Positions 43,561 through 54,993 of a stretch of 64,000 nt of DNA are shown in pieces. The stretch comes from Thamnaconus septentrionalis. Its lineage: Eukaryota; Chordata; Actinopteri; Tetraodontiformes; Monacanthidae. The translations under genes and the position numbers were made by a program. The notes under the pieces were generated by a model. That model searched no databases, was not told where the DNA came from, and worked only from the letters and a program-made list of their open reading frames with translations. How positions within the stretch are numbered: position 1 is the stretch's first letter; each line of letters begins with the position of its first letter. The stretch lies in contig CM020514.1 of the NCBI GenBank assembly GCA_009823395.1, positions 8,532,466-8,596,465 on the forward strand, read 5' to 3'.

Positions 43561-46500
43561 ACAAACTCATCTCCCTTCAAAATGCGTGTCAGTTTCTAGC
43601 AAGGCTTCACTTTTAAGCAGGAGGAGACTGTAGACGGTAGGCACAGACCTAAAGAACGTTTGGGACGATTAACTGCGTGACGCTGCTCAAAGGAAAAAAA
43701 GACTAGAGGTAAAAAAAATAAAAATAAATAAAGATCTGAAATAGGTACAATATTGTATCGACTTTGAAGGGCAGTTTAAATAAAGCTTCCTAACCTCCGA
43801 CCCCAAACTGAGGAATGTGCGTAGGGGGCTTCTTTAATGTCGCGCTTGTTGCCTGCGAGAACTTTAATGCGCTGGTGTTCTGACGGGGGTCGGACGAACC
43901 TCGGCGGGGTTTGACGCTTAAATGAGATCCAATATAGAACAAAGCCTCCTGGAAACATCCGCTTTGATGAGGAGCATCTCTTGCCCGACTGCGTCGTTCA
44001 AAGGCGGCGGCGATGAAACGCTCAATGGCGGCCGTACATATGGAAATAGGATGGTGAGGACGGCGTTATAAAGCGTCCTTCTATTTTTGAATCTTTGTCC
44101 GATGCGGGGTTGGCAATCGGCGGAAGAAAAACAACATCCAAATCTGATAAAAACCCCACGATGGCCATGAATGGCCGTCTTTCTCCGGCGGCAACGTCCG
44201 ACCTCCTCCACGTACTTTTCCTGAGATCCCGCCAGCCAAACACCGGCCGTCTGAATGTGGCGGCTATGTGCCAGTGCGGAGGGGAGGAGACGGACTGCGG
44301 CGGCCAGTTGGGTGAGAAAACAGAGCGGCGGCTGTGAGCGAGGTTGGCCGAGGGGGGTGAGTGGGGGAGCGGAAGGGGGTCTAAGAGGCGGAGCTTCAGA
44401 GGCCCGTCCAACCTGTGAGACCCGCTGTGTTGTTGTATGCAGATTCCCCTTGTCAGGATTCATTTATCGGGGGGCCGAGGCAGCGGCGGTAGCTACGCTA
44501 CCAAAATAGCGGGCATTCACGTTCGTGTGGAGGTGAGGGGTGGGGAAAAAAAACGATTGGAATGCTAACGGCGCGACAACGAAGCGTTGATGCGGCCGTG
44601 TTTGCGCAAGAATCCGATCTGCTGGCGAGGGTTCCTCACGAGGGACAAACATTTACCGTCGGCACTCTGCCCCCCAAAAATAAATATCAATATATACGTG
44701 CGTGCTAGTGGTGAATCGTGAGCGCTAAACCTGGGCCTTCTCCTCATTACATCAGCCAACAAGGACAGAGGACGGAGGGGCAAGCACTCAAAGTGCTCAA
44801 CCGCAATCATCCAATCAATGACGACCAGCACGTCAATGATAGGCTGCAGCATCAATGACATTCCCCACAATCAGCAACCGACTCAACGGAAACTGCACAG
44901 GTGAATCTCACACACACTGACAAAGTCAAATAAATTCATTTGCGTCTTCCACCATTTTGCTCTCTAGCTCTCTCTCTCGGTCTCTCATTGCTACTGCATG
45001 TGAGGCTGCGATGCTAGGACTTCAAGATGGCCTAGAAAGTTTTTGGTTTGTTTTTTGGTTTTTAACCCTCCTAAAATCAAGCCGCGATTGGTCTGGAACT
45101 GAGACACACAGCTGGATTCAAGAAGTCCAAACCAATGAATGAGCCAGCTGACCGGGTCTTCATATTCTCTGACGATTCTGATTGGATGACACATTTTCAT
45201 TCCTGATGTGAACTTGTGTAAATGAGGGAAATTGCATGAAATGTATCCTATTGAATGAAATGAAACTGATTTTTTGAAATGATTATTGTGTTTGATTTAA
45301 TACTTGACCTTGATTTAATTTGATTTCATTTCTCTGCCTTCTCTGAAGGCCCTGAGGTTTCCCCGCTGATGATGTGTCAATATTTTGGTTTTAATCAGGG
45401 TGCTATCAGATCACTGTCCTCTTCCAGCGGCCTCACAATCCCAGCATTTTTTTCCTTCGGAGTGGCGGACGGCCTCTGCGACGATGATGACCAAAAATTG
45501 CGCCGCCCATTATGAGCCCTCGCTGCTTGGACGGCAGCGTGACGGGAGTGAGCACTCTCTGTTTGTCCCCGTCTTTCTCTCGCTCGGCACAGGTGGTAGA
45601 AGCTTCCCCGCCAGACTCTTTTCTCCTTCCCCTTTTTGCCCCCCTTGCTCCCTCCCTCCCCTCCATTTGCTACGATCGGGAGCCGCTGATGCCGCCCATT
45701 GATTGGCCGCGGCGCCCGGTCGAGGCATCGCAGCAGCCGACGGCTCTTCCTTCGGCTTTAATTAGAGGCTGCCACAATCTTCCTTTCTCCCCAGCCGTGG
45801 ATGCGGTTCCAACACAAAAAGCCCTCGACTCCCCCCGCCACGGCGGAGCCGGCGTTCACCTACTCCAGCCGCTATTTAGCGCATCGACCTTTCAAATGCG
45901 ACCACGGCGGAGTCGATGTGAGACGATGGTAGGACGAATAAAGAACGCCAGATGCGCAGAGATGTATGCGCAAAACAAAAACATACATGCAATGCATACT
46001 TTACTTGTTTATACACCGCAGCCGCAGGAGGCTAATCACGGCGTTGAACACGCGAGAAGGGACTCATTTTACTCCTCCTTATCTCGCCCATTATTCCTGC
46101 GCCGGGTTCTTCGGCGGAGATACCGGGAGGCTCGTCTCGCCATCTGCTGCAAGGCGGCGGCCGCTAAGCACCGGGCTGAGGGAGAGAGCGGAGAGGGCGA
46201 AAGAGTTCCCCCAGTGGCGGCCGCCATTTATCTCAGTGGTCATGGGTCCCTGCACATGATTCATAGCTCCCAGGGTGTCTCCTCGCAGCTTTTAGCGGAC
46301 TGCATTCGTTTGAAAACACTTGTGGGTCGCTTGCCGACCATCTTTGCATGCCGAGAGGAAAAAAGAAAAGCAAAAGTAGTCGAAAATGGTAATAAAAAAA
46401 AGAAGGGGATTTGGCCAGTCAGTAATGTTTTTCATGGAGCAGGTAAGGGACATCCGACATCAATTAGCGAGTAGCTTGGCGCAGCAGTTTGTTGTAGTTG

Positions 46501-46747
46501 GACAGTGTGACAGCTTTCTAGCCTTAACAACAAAACTTTATAATTTTCCCAGGAATTTTTTTTTTGTTTTTTTTGGCATAACAATTTTGGTTTGCGCGAC
46601 AAAAGCCAAAGACGATGACAACGTTGTTGGCGGTTTGTGCACAACTTTTCAAGATGCGCTAATCTGTTTCCGTTGAAAGAACAGAAGACAAGTGTTTCCT
46701 CAAATTCTCATTAACAAATGCTAATTTAAAATGCACAACTCCCTCTG

Positions 46748-46748
<1 letters not shown>
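43561..46748. other. gene-free DNA, repeat-poor
   Basis: Unique DNA including the longest open frame of the window (45512-46474, plus), which shows no domain and biased, low-complexity composition. The block 45660-45800 contains GGCTTTAATTAGAGGCTGCC and GATTGGCCGC and looks regulatory rather than coding. Confidence 0.4.

Positions 46749-46786
<38 letters not shown>
46749..46786. repeat. (CA)n microsatellite
   Basis: About 19 units. Confidence 0.95.
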
Positions 46787-46789
<3 letters not shown>

Positions 46790-47144
46790 GGACAGACAAA
46801 GATCTATCTGCCCGCATCACGCATGTGCAGATGCTAAGACGCGCATGCTTGACTGCACGCTCGCAGACAGACAAGCTCATAATCAATGCTGTCTTACAGC
46901 CGGACCGGCCAGTAGGGGGGCTTTGACCTGCCAGGTGACCCATGTATTCCTCCACTAGTGCCAGTGCATGCCCATGTGTCTGTTTGTGTGTGTGTCTGTC
47001 GCGCTGAGAGTCAGCTGTTCATCCAAGCGAGCACTGCACGTTTCTGTTTACAAGTTCGGAGAGGGACCGCGGCAATTACGGAGTGGCGACATCAGCGGAC
47101 ATGAGCTCACTTTCAAACCCCAACTGGTCGACCCTTGCCGCAGC

Positions 47145-47203
47145 AACAATAGCAGCAGCAGCAGCAGCGAGAACAACAACAACAACGGCAGCAGCAGCCG
47201 CTC
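47145..47203. repeat. (CAG/CAA)n trinucleotide run
   Basis: AGCAGCAGCAGCAGCAGCG followed by AACAACAACAACAACGG and further CAG units. It is open on both strands, but there is no evidence of a gene. Confidence 0.85.
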
Positions 47204-47879
47204 AGCTCTTGAGCTTTCACACTGGTGTGCCAAACGACTTCCCCCGACCAGCAGGTCCAGTGCTTAGGAAAGCAAGGAGCCCTAAATGACATCAGAGAGT
47301 GGAAGTCCTGTCATTAAGCCAATCAAGGCAGCGCCTCGTAAATCTCCCACTCTGGAGGGTTACTGGGAGGTCTGGGAAGTGAAAATTTCCCCCTTATTCT
47401 TCTGAGGAAAGCCCAGACAACCTCCCCTCTGAACTTGGGTCAGGCAAGGTCACGACCTTGGGACGGTCATCCTTGTTATTTTAGTCACTTTGGCAATCAG
47501 GCGCCTCGGTGGTGTGTGCATACCCAGGGTGTAAATCACTGCGTAGAATAATATATGGATCTACATGCAGCATGTAGAGGGAAAACGTGTATCCGCTCAG
47601 TGATGTTATGTCTTTGACCCCAACTGACTGACTGAGAGGGGCTGCATTGTGCAAAATGTACCTTAATTTACTACCTACCTGCTACTAACATGCAAGAGTG
47701 TTGAACTTTTCTGTTTAACTATTTGGGGTGCATCAGTGAACTAAATGACAGGAGGAAATAATGACCTATTAAAGCCTGCTAGCAACTTGGCAGCATGCTC
47801 AGCACACTTCAGCCATTAACACTGTGATGTTTGTCTGTTTAAAGAATATTGTTCAATATAGGATGTGGTGTGATCACAC

Positions 47880-48136
47880 TGCTAACTTAACATAACTTAA
47901 CATAATGTAACTCATTGCAAGTCAACTCAACGTAAGAAAATGAACTTAAACAAAAACTAACTTAGTTTAACGTAACAAAACATAACTAAACTAAACACAA
48001 CATGCCATAAAACAACTCAATGTAACCCAACTTACACAACGTAACTTAATGTCACTTAACATGACGTAACTTAACTTAATACAACTTGACAAAAACTAAC
48101 TTGGCATAACTTAACATTGTATTACTTGTTGTAACT
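47880..48136. repeat. degenerate TAACTTAACA-type tandem repeat
   Basis: About 250 nt of diverged 5/10-bp units such as AACTTAACATAACTTAACA and CGTAACTTAACTTAATAC, ending exactly where the hAT terminus begins. Confidence 0.8.
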
Positions 48137-48527
48137 CAGCGGTTCACAAACTTTCTCTGTCACGCCCCACCTTGGAGGAAGAAATTTTTTTATTTTTTTT
48201 TATCATGAACATTCATTTCACATTAATTTCACTTATAATAAACAACTTTAGCAAATCACTCTTTGTGACATCAAATCCTGAACATTATTTTTTAAACAAG
48301 AATACTCCTTTCACTTTTCTGCTGGGCAAATAATTTTTTTTGGCAAACCACTTTTGCAATATCCACCATCCTGGCTTCCCTGTGAAACATCACCGCTTTA
48401 TGTTGTGCTCCCATCTCCTCACAAAGTGCAGAGAATAGCCACGCTTTCAGGGGTCTCGTTTTGATGACATTGACCACATCAACAACATCAGTCATGCGAC
48501 AACATCACATTTTCTACCTGCCACACG
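48137..48527 (-). mobile_element. hAT element remnant with ZBED5-like transposase fragment
   Basis: The left end CAGCGGTTCACAAACTTTCT is a typical hAT terminus. On the minus strand, 48495-48292 encodes about 67 residues (DVVDVVNVIKTRPLKAWLF and then ALCEEMGAQHKAVMFHRE). This corresponds to the NFIK.RPL..RLF..LC.EMG..H..LL.HTE.RWLSRG region of ZBED5-type domesticated hAT transposases. The trailing WLSRG part has decayed, and an in-frame TGA lies upstream. It is a dead fragment. Confidence 0.7.
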
Positions 48528-48528
48528 G

Positions 48529-48577
48529 GATGGCGTTGAGCGTTGCGTGCGCTAAGTCATAATATCGTGCCAGTCGC
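48529..48577 (+). repeat. second copy of the window-start MITE segment
   Basis: GTTGAGCGTTGCGTGCG and TCATAATATCGTGCCAGTCG match 205-253; the second hairpin arm present at 258-270 is missing here. Confidence 0.65.
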
Positions 48578-48978
48578 AGCGTAGATCAAGATCAAGAAGA
48601 AAGGTTAAACCTTTTCCAGCTTTTTTTGCGAGTCCCACATTTAAGAGACAACGTTCTAAACCAATGTACCCTTGCGATGTAACACAGGGTGCTGTTGCCC
48701 ACCCAGGTTAGTGACTCCCAGTCAACATGTGGGAGGACCAACAAAGCATCCGTTTCATCATGAAGCTGTTCGTTCAGCATTCTCTCTGGAAGGCTGTGAA
48801 CAGAGGGCTAAACACAGAGGGCATTTTCTAGAAATCAGTTATATTTAATGATTAATCTCGTTAAGCTCCTCTACTCACTCCCAAGCTGGAAATTACAACA
48901 CAAACAAGCGTAAAAACCGCTCAAACATACTCCCGTGTGCACTTCCCGTGTGTGCGCGCGCAAGCAAAGTTTTCTAAC

Positions 48979-49284
48979 CTTGTCGCTGCACACTCGCACC
49001 CCCCTGAGGCTTCGTGCCAGTGTTCCTGCAGACAGCTTAACAGCCATGAGACACATTTCCAGTGGGACTCCGACCATGACTGTCTGTCCCAGCAGAGAGC
49101 CGTGGCCCCTTTGCCAGCCCGGTGCCATCAGCACAGCGATAAGACTCCTGGCACAAATCTGACTGGCTTTCACAATCTCCTGAGGCCACTCCAGGCTCCG
49201 AGAGGCTCCGAGAGGCTCAGCGGGCGACCAACAAGTGGCCTCCAGGGTAGCGCAGGCTTCCATGCTGCGAGGGGTCTCTGACAG
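48979..49284 (-). CDS. weak exon candidate, unidentified
   Basis: The minus strand is open for 102 codons between GTGTGGTTCAG and AAG|GTTAGA. It reads, for example, WPQEIVKASQICARSLIAVL with CTG/GTG-rich codon choice. The neighbouring downstream stretch (48592-48780) is not phase-compatible and touches repeat family B, so no gene structure can be built. It may be a gene remnant or chance. Confidence 0.15.
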
Positions 49285-49299
49285 CTGAACCACACCAGA

Positions 49300-52200
49300 G
49301 TAAGTGACAGGAGCACAGGGCTAATTGCAAAAAGTAACAACGGTCGTCTCAGTAAATAAACCCCTTAACAGTTTGCTTGATTTTTTTTTTTTTAGGCCCA
49401 GTGTGTATGTGTATATAAATGTGCATATAAGTGTACATAAATAAAATATCTACGTGTATATTTTCAGTCAGACAAAATTTCAGTACATACATTTTGTTTC
49501 ATTCACTAATTATTATTTTTTGCACCTATATAGAGAGAAAAAAATGTAAAGGATCAATATGCATCTACTATACTACTAATCTATTATGAAAAGTTCATTT
49601 GTCGGGAACAAAAAATGTTTGAGCAATAAAGCTACTTTAAATTAGCTACTTTAAATATGTTTTTATTAGTCAATAATGAGTTTTTACTACTACTAATACA
49701 GTTGTTTTACATTTTTACCTTTTAAGGAGGTACCAGCATATTATATAGGTATATTATATATATTGCATCACGTTTCTACAGTAACAATCAACATGGATGA
49801 GTTCAGGGTTTAATGATTTCTATCCTGACATGACAGTTGGCTTCAGAATAATCTAATTTAGTCATTTAATAATCAGTGGGACTGACCATTAGTTGGCTCT
49901 GAAACATACAGGTGATGAAAAAGGGGGCCAGTGCTGCATCAAACCTGTGTCACGGTAACATTAAACAACTTGGTGTTTCACTGGCAAAAAAAAAAAATAA
50001 AATAAAAAAAGGCCGCACACCTTTCTCCTTTGAGGCTTAAAAAAAGTTTCTTTTGAAATATCCCCCCAAAAAAGGTCTCCTCATGACTTCTGTTCCACTT
50101 CTACTTCCTGTAACTGCCATATAGGCCATGCCAAATGTGCCCAGAAATAAGCTGGGCCTCCCCACTGTCTCCGAGATTGGCCACCCAGGAGTCTGGCACA
50201 CGCCGCAGCAAGCAGGAGGCCCTCTGGATTACAGTAATACACACTATCTCATAATGGAAAGCTGCCCCGCACATTTCCCTCTCTCCGCCCTCATTGTCCA
50301 CACCAGCGACTGCACAATCAGGACGGGAGATTGTGATTACACCCATTAGCATGTGTGTTTGCCAGTGCTTCCCCTCCCCCCAACCTGTGGCCTCGGAGGT
50401 AAAAGATGGTTGGTGTAAAATGAAAAAAAAAAAAAATATATATATATATATACACATACATATATATATACACATACATATATATATATATATACATATA
50501 TAGGGCCCGGACCCCCCTCAACTCACTCACCCTGGGCCAAGGCAGGCAGGAGGGAAGCCAAATAAAGTTGAAAGCCATTAAGAGCTGGGAGGGGCTCTGG
50601 ATGTTCTTTATCCCCGTCAGTCTCAACCGTGATTGGCTGGGAGGGAGGGCAGGTGTTCGAGCGAGGGGGGGGGCTAAAGGTTCACCCCGGCCAGAGTGGA
50701 GACCGCCAGGTTTCACCGCCGCCGCGTAATTACGGCGGAGAGGTCATTTTACCGCACTCCAAAATCCCTGCCCGGTGGGCCGCACGCTAATCAGGCCCGG
50801 CGCTCCGGGACAATGGGGCCCATGTGTGCTGCCGAGCGTTTGGGTGGGGCGGAGCCGAGGCAACCAGCGGACCAGGTCTGATCAACGCGCACGACGCGGT
50901 CTTCACACACGCACAATGGAAAAAAAAGCTGTGAGAGCCACGGTGGAAGCAGACGGTCGGACTAGAGTTGCAGACTGATCCCACAAATGACCCGCAAAAC
51001 CGGTATTTAAGCGGGCGGCGTCCAGAGGATCACGGCAGATACAGTGACACTTAGGGCTGGGTGCAGAGCAGATGCTTCTCACACGGGGCACAAAGAGGAT
51101 TTGAGGACATTAACAAACTACCAGTGTCAGATATCCGCCGGGTTAGAGAAGTTGTTGGCTTTTCGTTTCTGCTCTTGCTGTCGCTGCCTGCTTGCGTCGA
51201 GCGCAATTCATCATTTGTCATAATATTTAGCTGGACGTGGAGAATTTAGGCCACTGGCAAAGGCACGGAAAACATTAAGGATGCGTTGTATAATGATTGC
51301 AAAATAATATATAATGTGATAATTTACTCTCAATGTTTTTGAATTGAATTGAATACATTTATTGTCATTGTTCATGAACAACGAAATTAAAAACAGTGCA
51401 AATCCAAGCGGTAACCCCTCATTCACAATAAATAAATAAAATACGATAAAAATACAATAAAATTGTGGGCCTGATAAATGAATCTCTATAGATGTGATGG
51501 TTTAGAAGGAGGAGCCTTTCAGGATATTTTATTTGGTCACAGAAAAGTGGAACTGGCTCTGGTAGTTGGCCTCCAACTCTTACTTTTAGAATCGGGATCT
51601 GATCAAAGTTTCTGCCTTGTTAGTGAGGCAGTTTTTCACTGCTCCCTCTTCAGGGAGCATTTGGCTAGTAAGAGTTTGAATTTGAAACTTGAATTTAATT
51701 CTACATCACAGGAACTACAGGAACTACAGCAACTAACCTTGTCATCATGCACGTCACTCTTTTGTGGTTCGCTCATTGTTTGGAACTTGTCGAAAACTGT
51801 TGCGTGACCGAAAGGCGGTGAGGAACTGCAACGAGTTTTAAATCTGGCATGTCGCATTTTGGTTTCCCTGCATCAGGAAATAAAAGAATGCACACACATT
51901 AAGAAGAAGAAGAAGACCTTTATTGATCCCACGGGGGGGATACTGCAATTAATCAATATTAATGATTAATTAAAGGTACTGGAAATTGTTTAAGAAAGGT
52001 CAACTGCGCATTGATGTTGTTTTTTCTAATGTTGCAATATATAAAAATTTGTACATGAGGAATTTTGGCACTTTATGTCCCTTTAACTTCTAGCTAAATA
52101 TTTTTACTGACGTATTGTAACATCTTGGGATGAAACAAATTATTTTAACTGCATATTTTATCATCCAGAAAAATCATGCAATGTAATTCTGGCCGACAGC

Positions 52201-54268
52201 AGCGATACCTCCGCACGTCCACGACAAAAATGAGTCGGGGTCTAATTAGGAGCGCGTTGACCCCGACTGCACTGCTGCGAGTTACACAGGATTTTGGCAG
52301 CTCTCCGCTATGCTATATGTTTACATCGCACGACGAGCCAATCAGGCTGTGCCAACAGAAGCAGTGGAAGCGCAGAGGGCCATTAAAAAAAAAAAAAAAA
52401 GGCCTGGCCGCAGCTACAAAAACAAGAAGCTATCCACCTGAGACCACAAGGGGAACAGGATGCCGAGCTACTTATAGCAAAGGCCAAACCAGCCCACAAG
52501 AATAGCAGGAAAATGGACTCGGTACAGAAGCCGCGGCGGGGCCGTTTGAAGTGCGCCACCTCTAAACTATTCCGATAGCGCCACCCCAGCAACTTTGAAG
52601 GCAGGTTATCCTCCAGGGCCGCATGTCCTGTTGTGGACGAATTGTTTCCTCTTTCACTTTGTCTCCATTTCCCTGCAGAAACTGACACTGTTTTATTGTT
52701 CTCCCGGGCCAACGTCTCGTCCGGCGAGCGGCCGGGCCGGGATGGGACCTCTCGCCGCTCGTACGCCCCCCCGTCGGACGGCTAGCCTGGGTACGGCGGA
52801 CAGTTAGGTTGGTTCGCAGGTGACGCGCGAGGGGTGGCCGGCGCAAAGAATCGGCAGAAGGACGACCCCCTGCTCGCCGCCGCCGCCATTTCCTCTACCC
52901 TCAAGGTCGCGACCCCACGGTGGCCCTCTCGCCTGAGAATGGGGTGATTCATCAGCGAGCCGTCAGTGATGTCATCGCCAAAGCGTGGCACAGGAATAGG
53001 ACGGACGGTGACATATTTTGTTGTTTTTTGTGTCACCGCGGTGCTAATTGCCCTGCTCGTAAAAGTTTCAAGAAGGCAACGTGCACCTGCCACGGTTCAA
53101 AAAAAAAGAAACAGGAGACAAAACAAGAGGTAGTTTCTGCAAATAGTTTCTGCTCACAACCAAAGGTTTTAGTTGCAAAAGTACAGCAAACAAAAAGAAT
53201 ACGCAGATGATTTCAGACTAAATTACGCTAGGCTAGGTATGCTAACGTTAAGCATAAATACTAAGGAGTTTTATATTGTCCATATTGTTAAATAAGGGCA
53301 AAGAAAAGAGAACGATTGGATCAAAGTTCTGTTTCTCATCAATGAGTCAATCAGATACTGCATCAATAGTTGATGCTTTCCGTTGGTGTGAGGTGCTAGC
53401 TGCTATGATACGCTAGCGATGTTTTAACGTAACTCTTGGCGAAGCCAGTTCGTCACGATTGGATGCCACGTTAAAACAAAAATGCCATCCAAGCTCTCTC
53501 AAACCTGCAGCCACAGTAGCGTCCGTTCTAATCTTTCGCTTTTTTTTCTAAGCAGCGTATTCACCTTATCCATAAAAAATGAAGATGGATAGAAGACATT
53601 CTGGGTGGCTCTTTAGCAAAGTGAGATTTCAGGGTGGAAATCTGCACGGTCACGCATCGTCAGCTTCGACTTAAGGCGTGTTAAAAATATGTTGCCTTTG
53701 TTACTGTAAAGCAAGAAAATAGTTTATTGTCAAGATGGGGAAAAGTGATCTGTGTTTGTCTGAAAACGACGGCTCCCTTCCTTGCTGCCACTTGCGCTTG
53801 TAACTGAGTGTTATCTGTGTAATCTGAAACAGATGTACAACACAAGTGCATCGTGGGGCTCCTGTGGAGCAGCAAAGTTAACTTTAACAGCCAATGTCAG
53901 GGCGTCTAATTGCACCACCAAATCGCGTCTTTTGGCTCACTGGAATGAATCTATGGCAAATGTGACATGTCAGCTTCCTGCACACGAGCAGATCTAATTT
54001 ACCCCTCTGTCTGAAAGCCAATTCACAAAAGGCACACAATCCAGAAAATATTTTCAAAGCAAAATGGAAGAAATACATAGAATTTCTTTCAGTGAAATTC
54101 TTGTTTTGTGATCCACTTGCTTATTTTAGAATGCATTTCTTGCATTCGTTTTGCCTGCCGCTGTTTTGATCATTACTTAATGCACTCATCGCCATGATTA
54201 AAATAGTGCTTGTCATTGTTTAAAATCTCCTTTTCCTCCTCCACTTTGTATCTCCTTTAAATGCCCTG
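49300..54268. other. gene-free DNA with candidate conserved blocks and LINE tails
   Basis: LINE-tail signatures occur at 51345-51480 (minus; TTTATTGTCATTGTTCATG) and 51903-51950 (CTTTATTGATCCCACGG). A TA/CA compound tract lies at 50437-50502. Repeat-free blocks at 50130-50350, 50700-50840 (with the perfect palindrome CGTAATTACG at 50725) and 53820-54010 have regulatory character. No exon is supported. Confidence 0.4.
53963..53972. promoter_or_regulatory. palindromic MEIS/TGIF-type site
   Basis: TGACATGTCA, two overlapping inverted TGACA cores, within a unique block (53880-54040) that also has GCGTCTAATTGCACC and GATCTAATTTACC. Confidence 0.25.
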
Positions 54269-54272
54269 TTAC

Positions 54273-54411
54273 GTGTCCTGCACTGTGACCACACAAAGCT
54301 CTGGTATTTCCTCCGAGGACTTGGCCAACGTGCAGAACAGCACCGGCTCTCGCTCTTCACACAAACTGGAGTGTGAACGAAAACCCGGGAACTGAAACTC
54401 TCCTTTTTCAA
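54273..54411 (-). CDS. weak exon candidate, unidentified
   Basis: On the minus strand, after CCGCTTGCAG, an open stretch reads EKGEFQFPGFRSHSSLCEE and then PVLFCTLAKSSEEIPELCVV. It ends before GTAACA; if not spliced, TAA at 54269 would end it. Codon use is coding-like, but no family is recognised and no partner exon is found. Confidence 0.18.
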
Positions 54412-54905
54412 CTGCAAGCGGAGTGATGTCTGTGCGATGACGTGACAAATTGACGTACATTTTGACGCAAACGTGTGGGTTTTTTTTTCTCAGCGCATGC
54501 TTTTATTTATAAAATGTCTAAAGAGGATGACGCGTGTGAAAAGCAGTAAAACATAAAAAAATGTGGTACGATAAAAATTGGAAAGGCCTTTAAAATTGAA
54601 TTGACATGAATTCGCTGTGACCATTTCAAGGGAAAATCTATTTAATCTAATTGTTATTAAAAGCTGTGATCACATGGCAACAATCATTAAAAAAAAATTA
54701 AAAAAACGGGACACGTCTGACGTCAAATGAAAAAAAAAAACAAGAAATGAAAAAAGCACGGAAACGTGACTTGCAGTGTGTCAGCTTCCTCCCAACTAAA
54801 CAAGATAACTTAAACTAATGGAGTATCACTAGCAGCGATGACAAGATATGAGAATAATGGATTGTTAGTTTGCTCCGTAATGACGTTACATATCGGGGGG
54901 TTGGG

Positions 54906-54908
<3 letters not shown>

Positions 54909-54991
<83 letters not shown>

Positions 54992-54993
54992 TA
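54909..54993. repeat. (GT)n microsatellite, longest in the window
   Basis: About 40 units, with a short CGCGCG interruption near its end; Z-DNA prone. Confidence 0.97.

Noticed and set aside
43918..44463. 181-codon minus-strand frame
   Set aside because: No domain, arginine/proline-rich, and competing open frames in the plus strand; chance in GC-rich DNA.
45512..46474. Plus-strand open frame of 320 codons, the longest in the window
   Set aside because: No recognisable domain, biased proline/serine/arginine composition and open frames on the other strand too; fits GC-rich non-coding DNA.
48592..48780. Minus-strand stretch LHDETDALLVLPHVDWESL as a second exon after 48979-49284
   Set aside because: Splice phase does not match, and its presumed acceptor lies inside a family B repeat word (TTTAGCCCTCTGTTCACAG).
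50436..50502. Open frame of IYIYIH repeats
   Set aside because: Translation of a TA/CA microsatellite.
51478..51807. 109-codon plus-strand frame after the LINE tail
   Set aside because: Leucine/serine-rich with no domain; minus-strand frame equally open; no splice support.
54269..54282. Reading the end VTVQD of the 54.3-kb candidate as a cadherin repeat end
   Set aside because: The preceding residues do not follow the cadherin pattern, and the match is only five residues.
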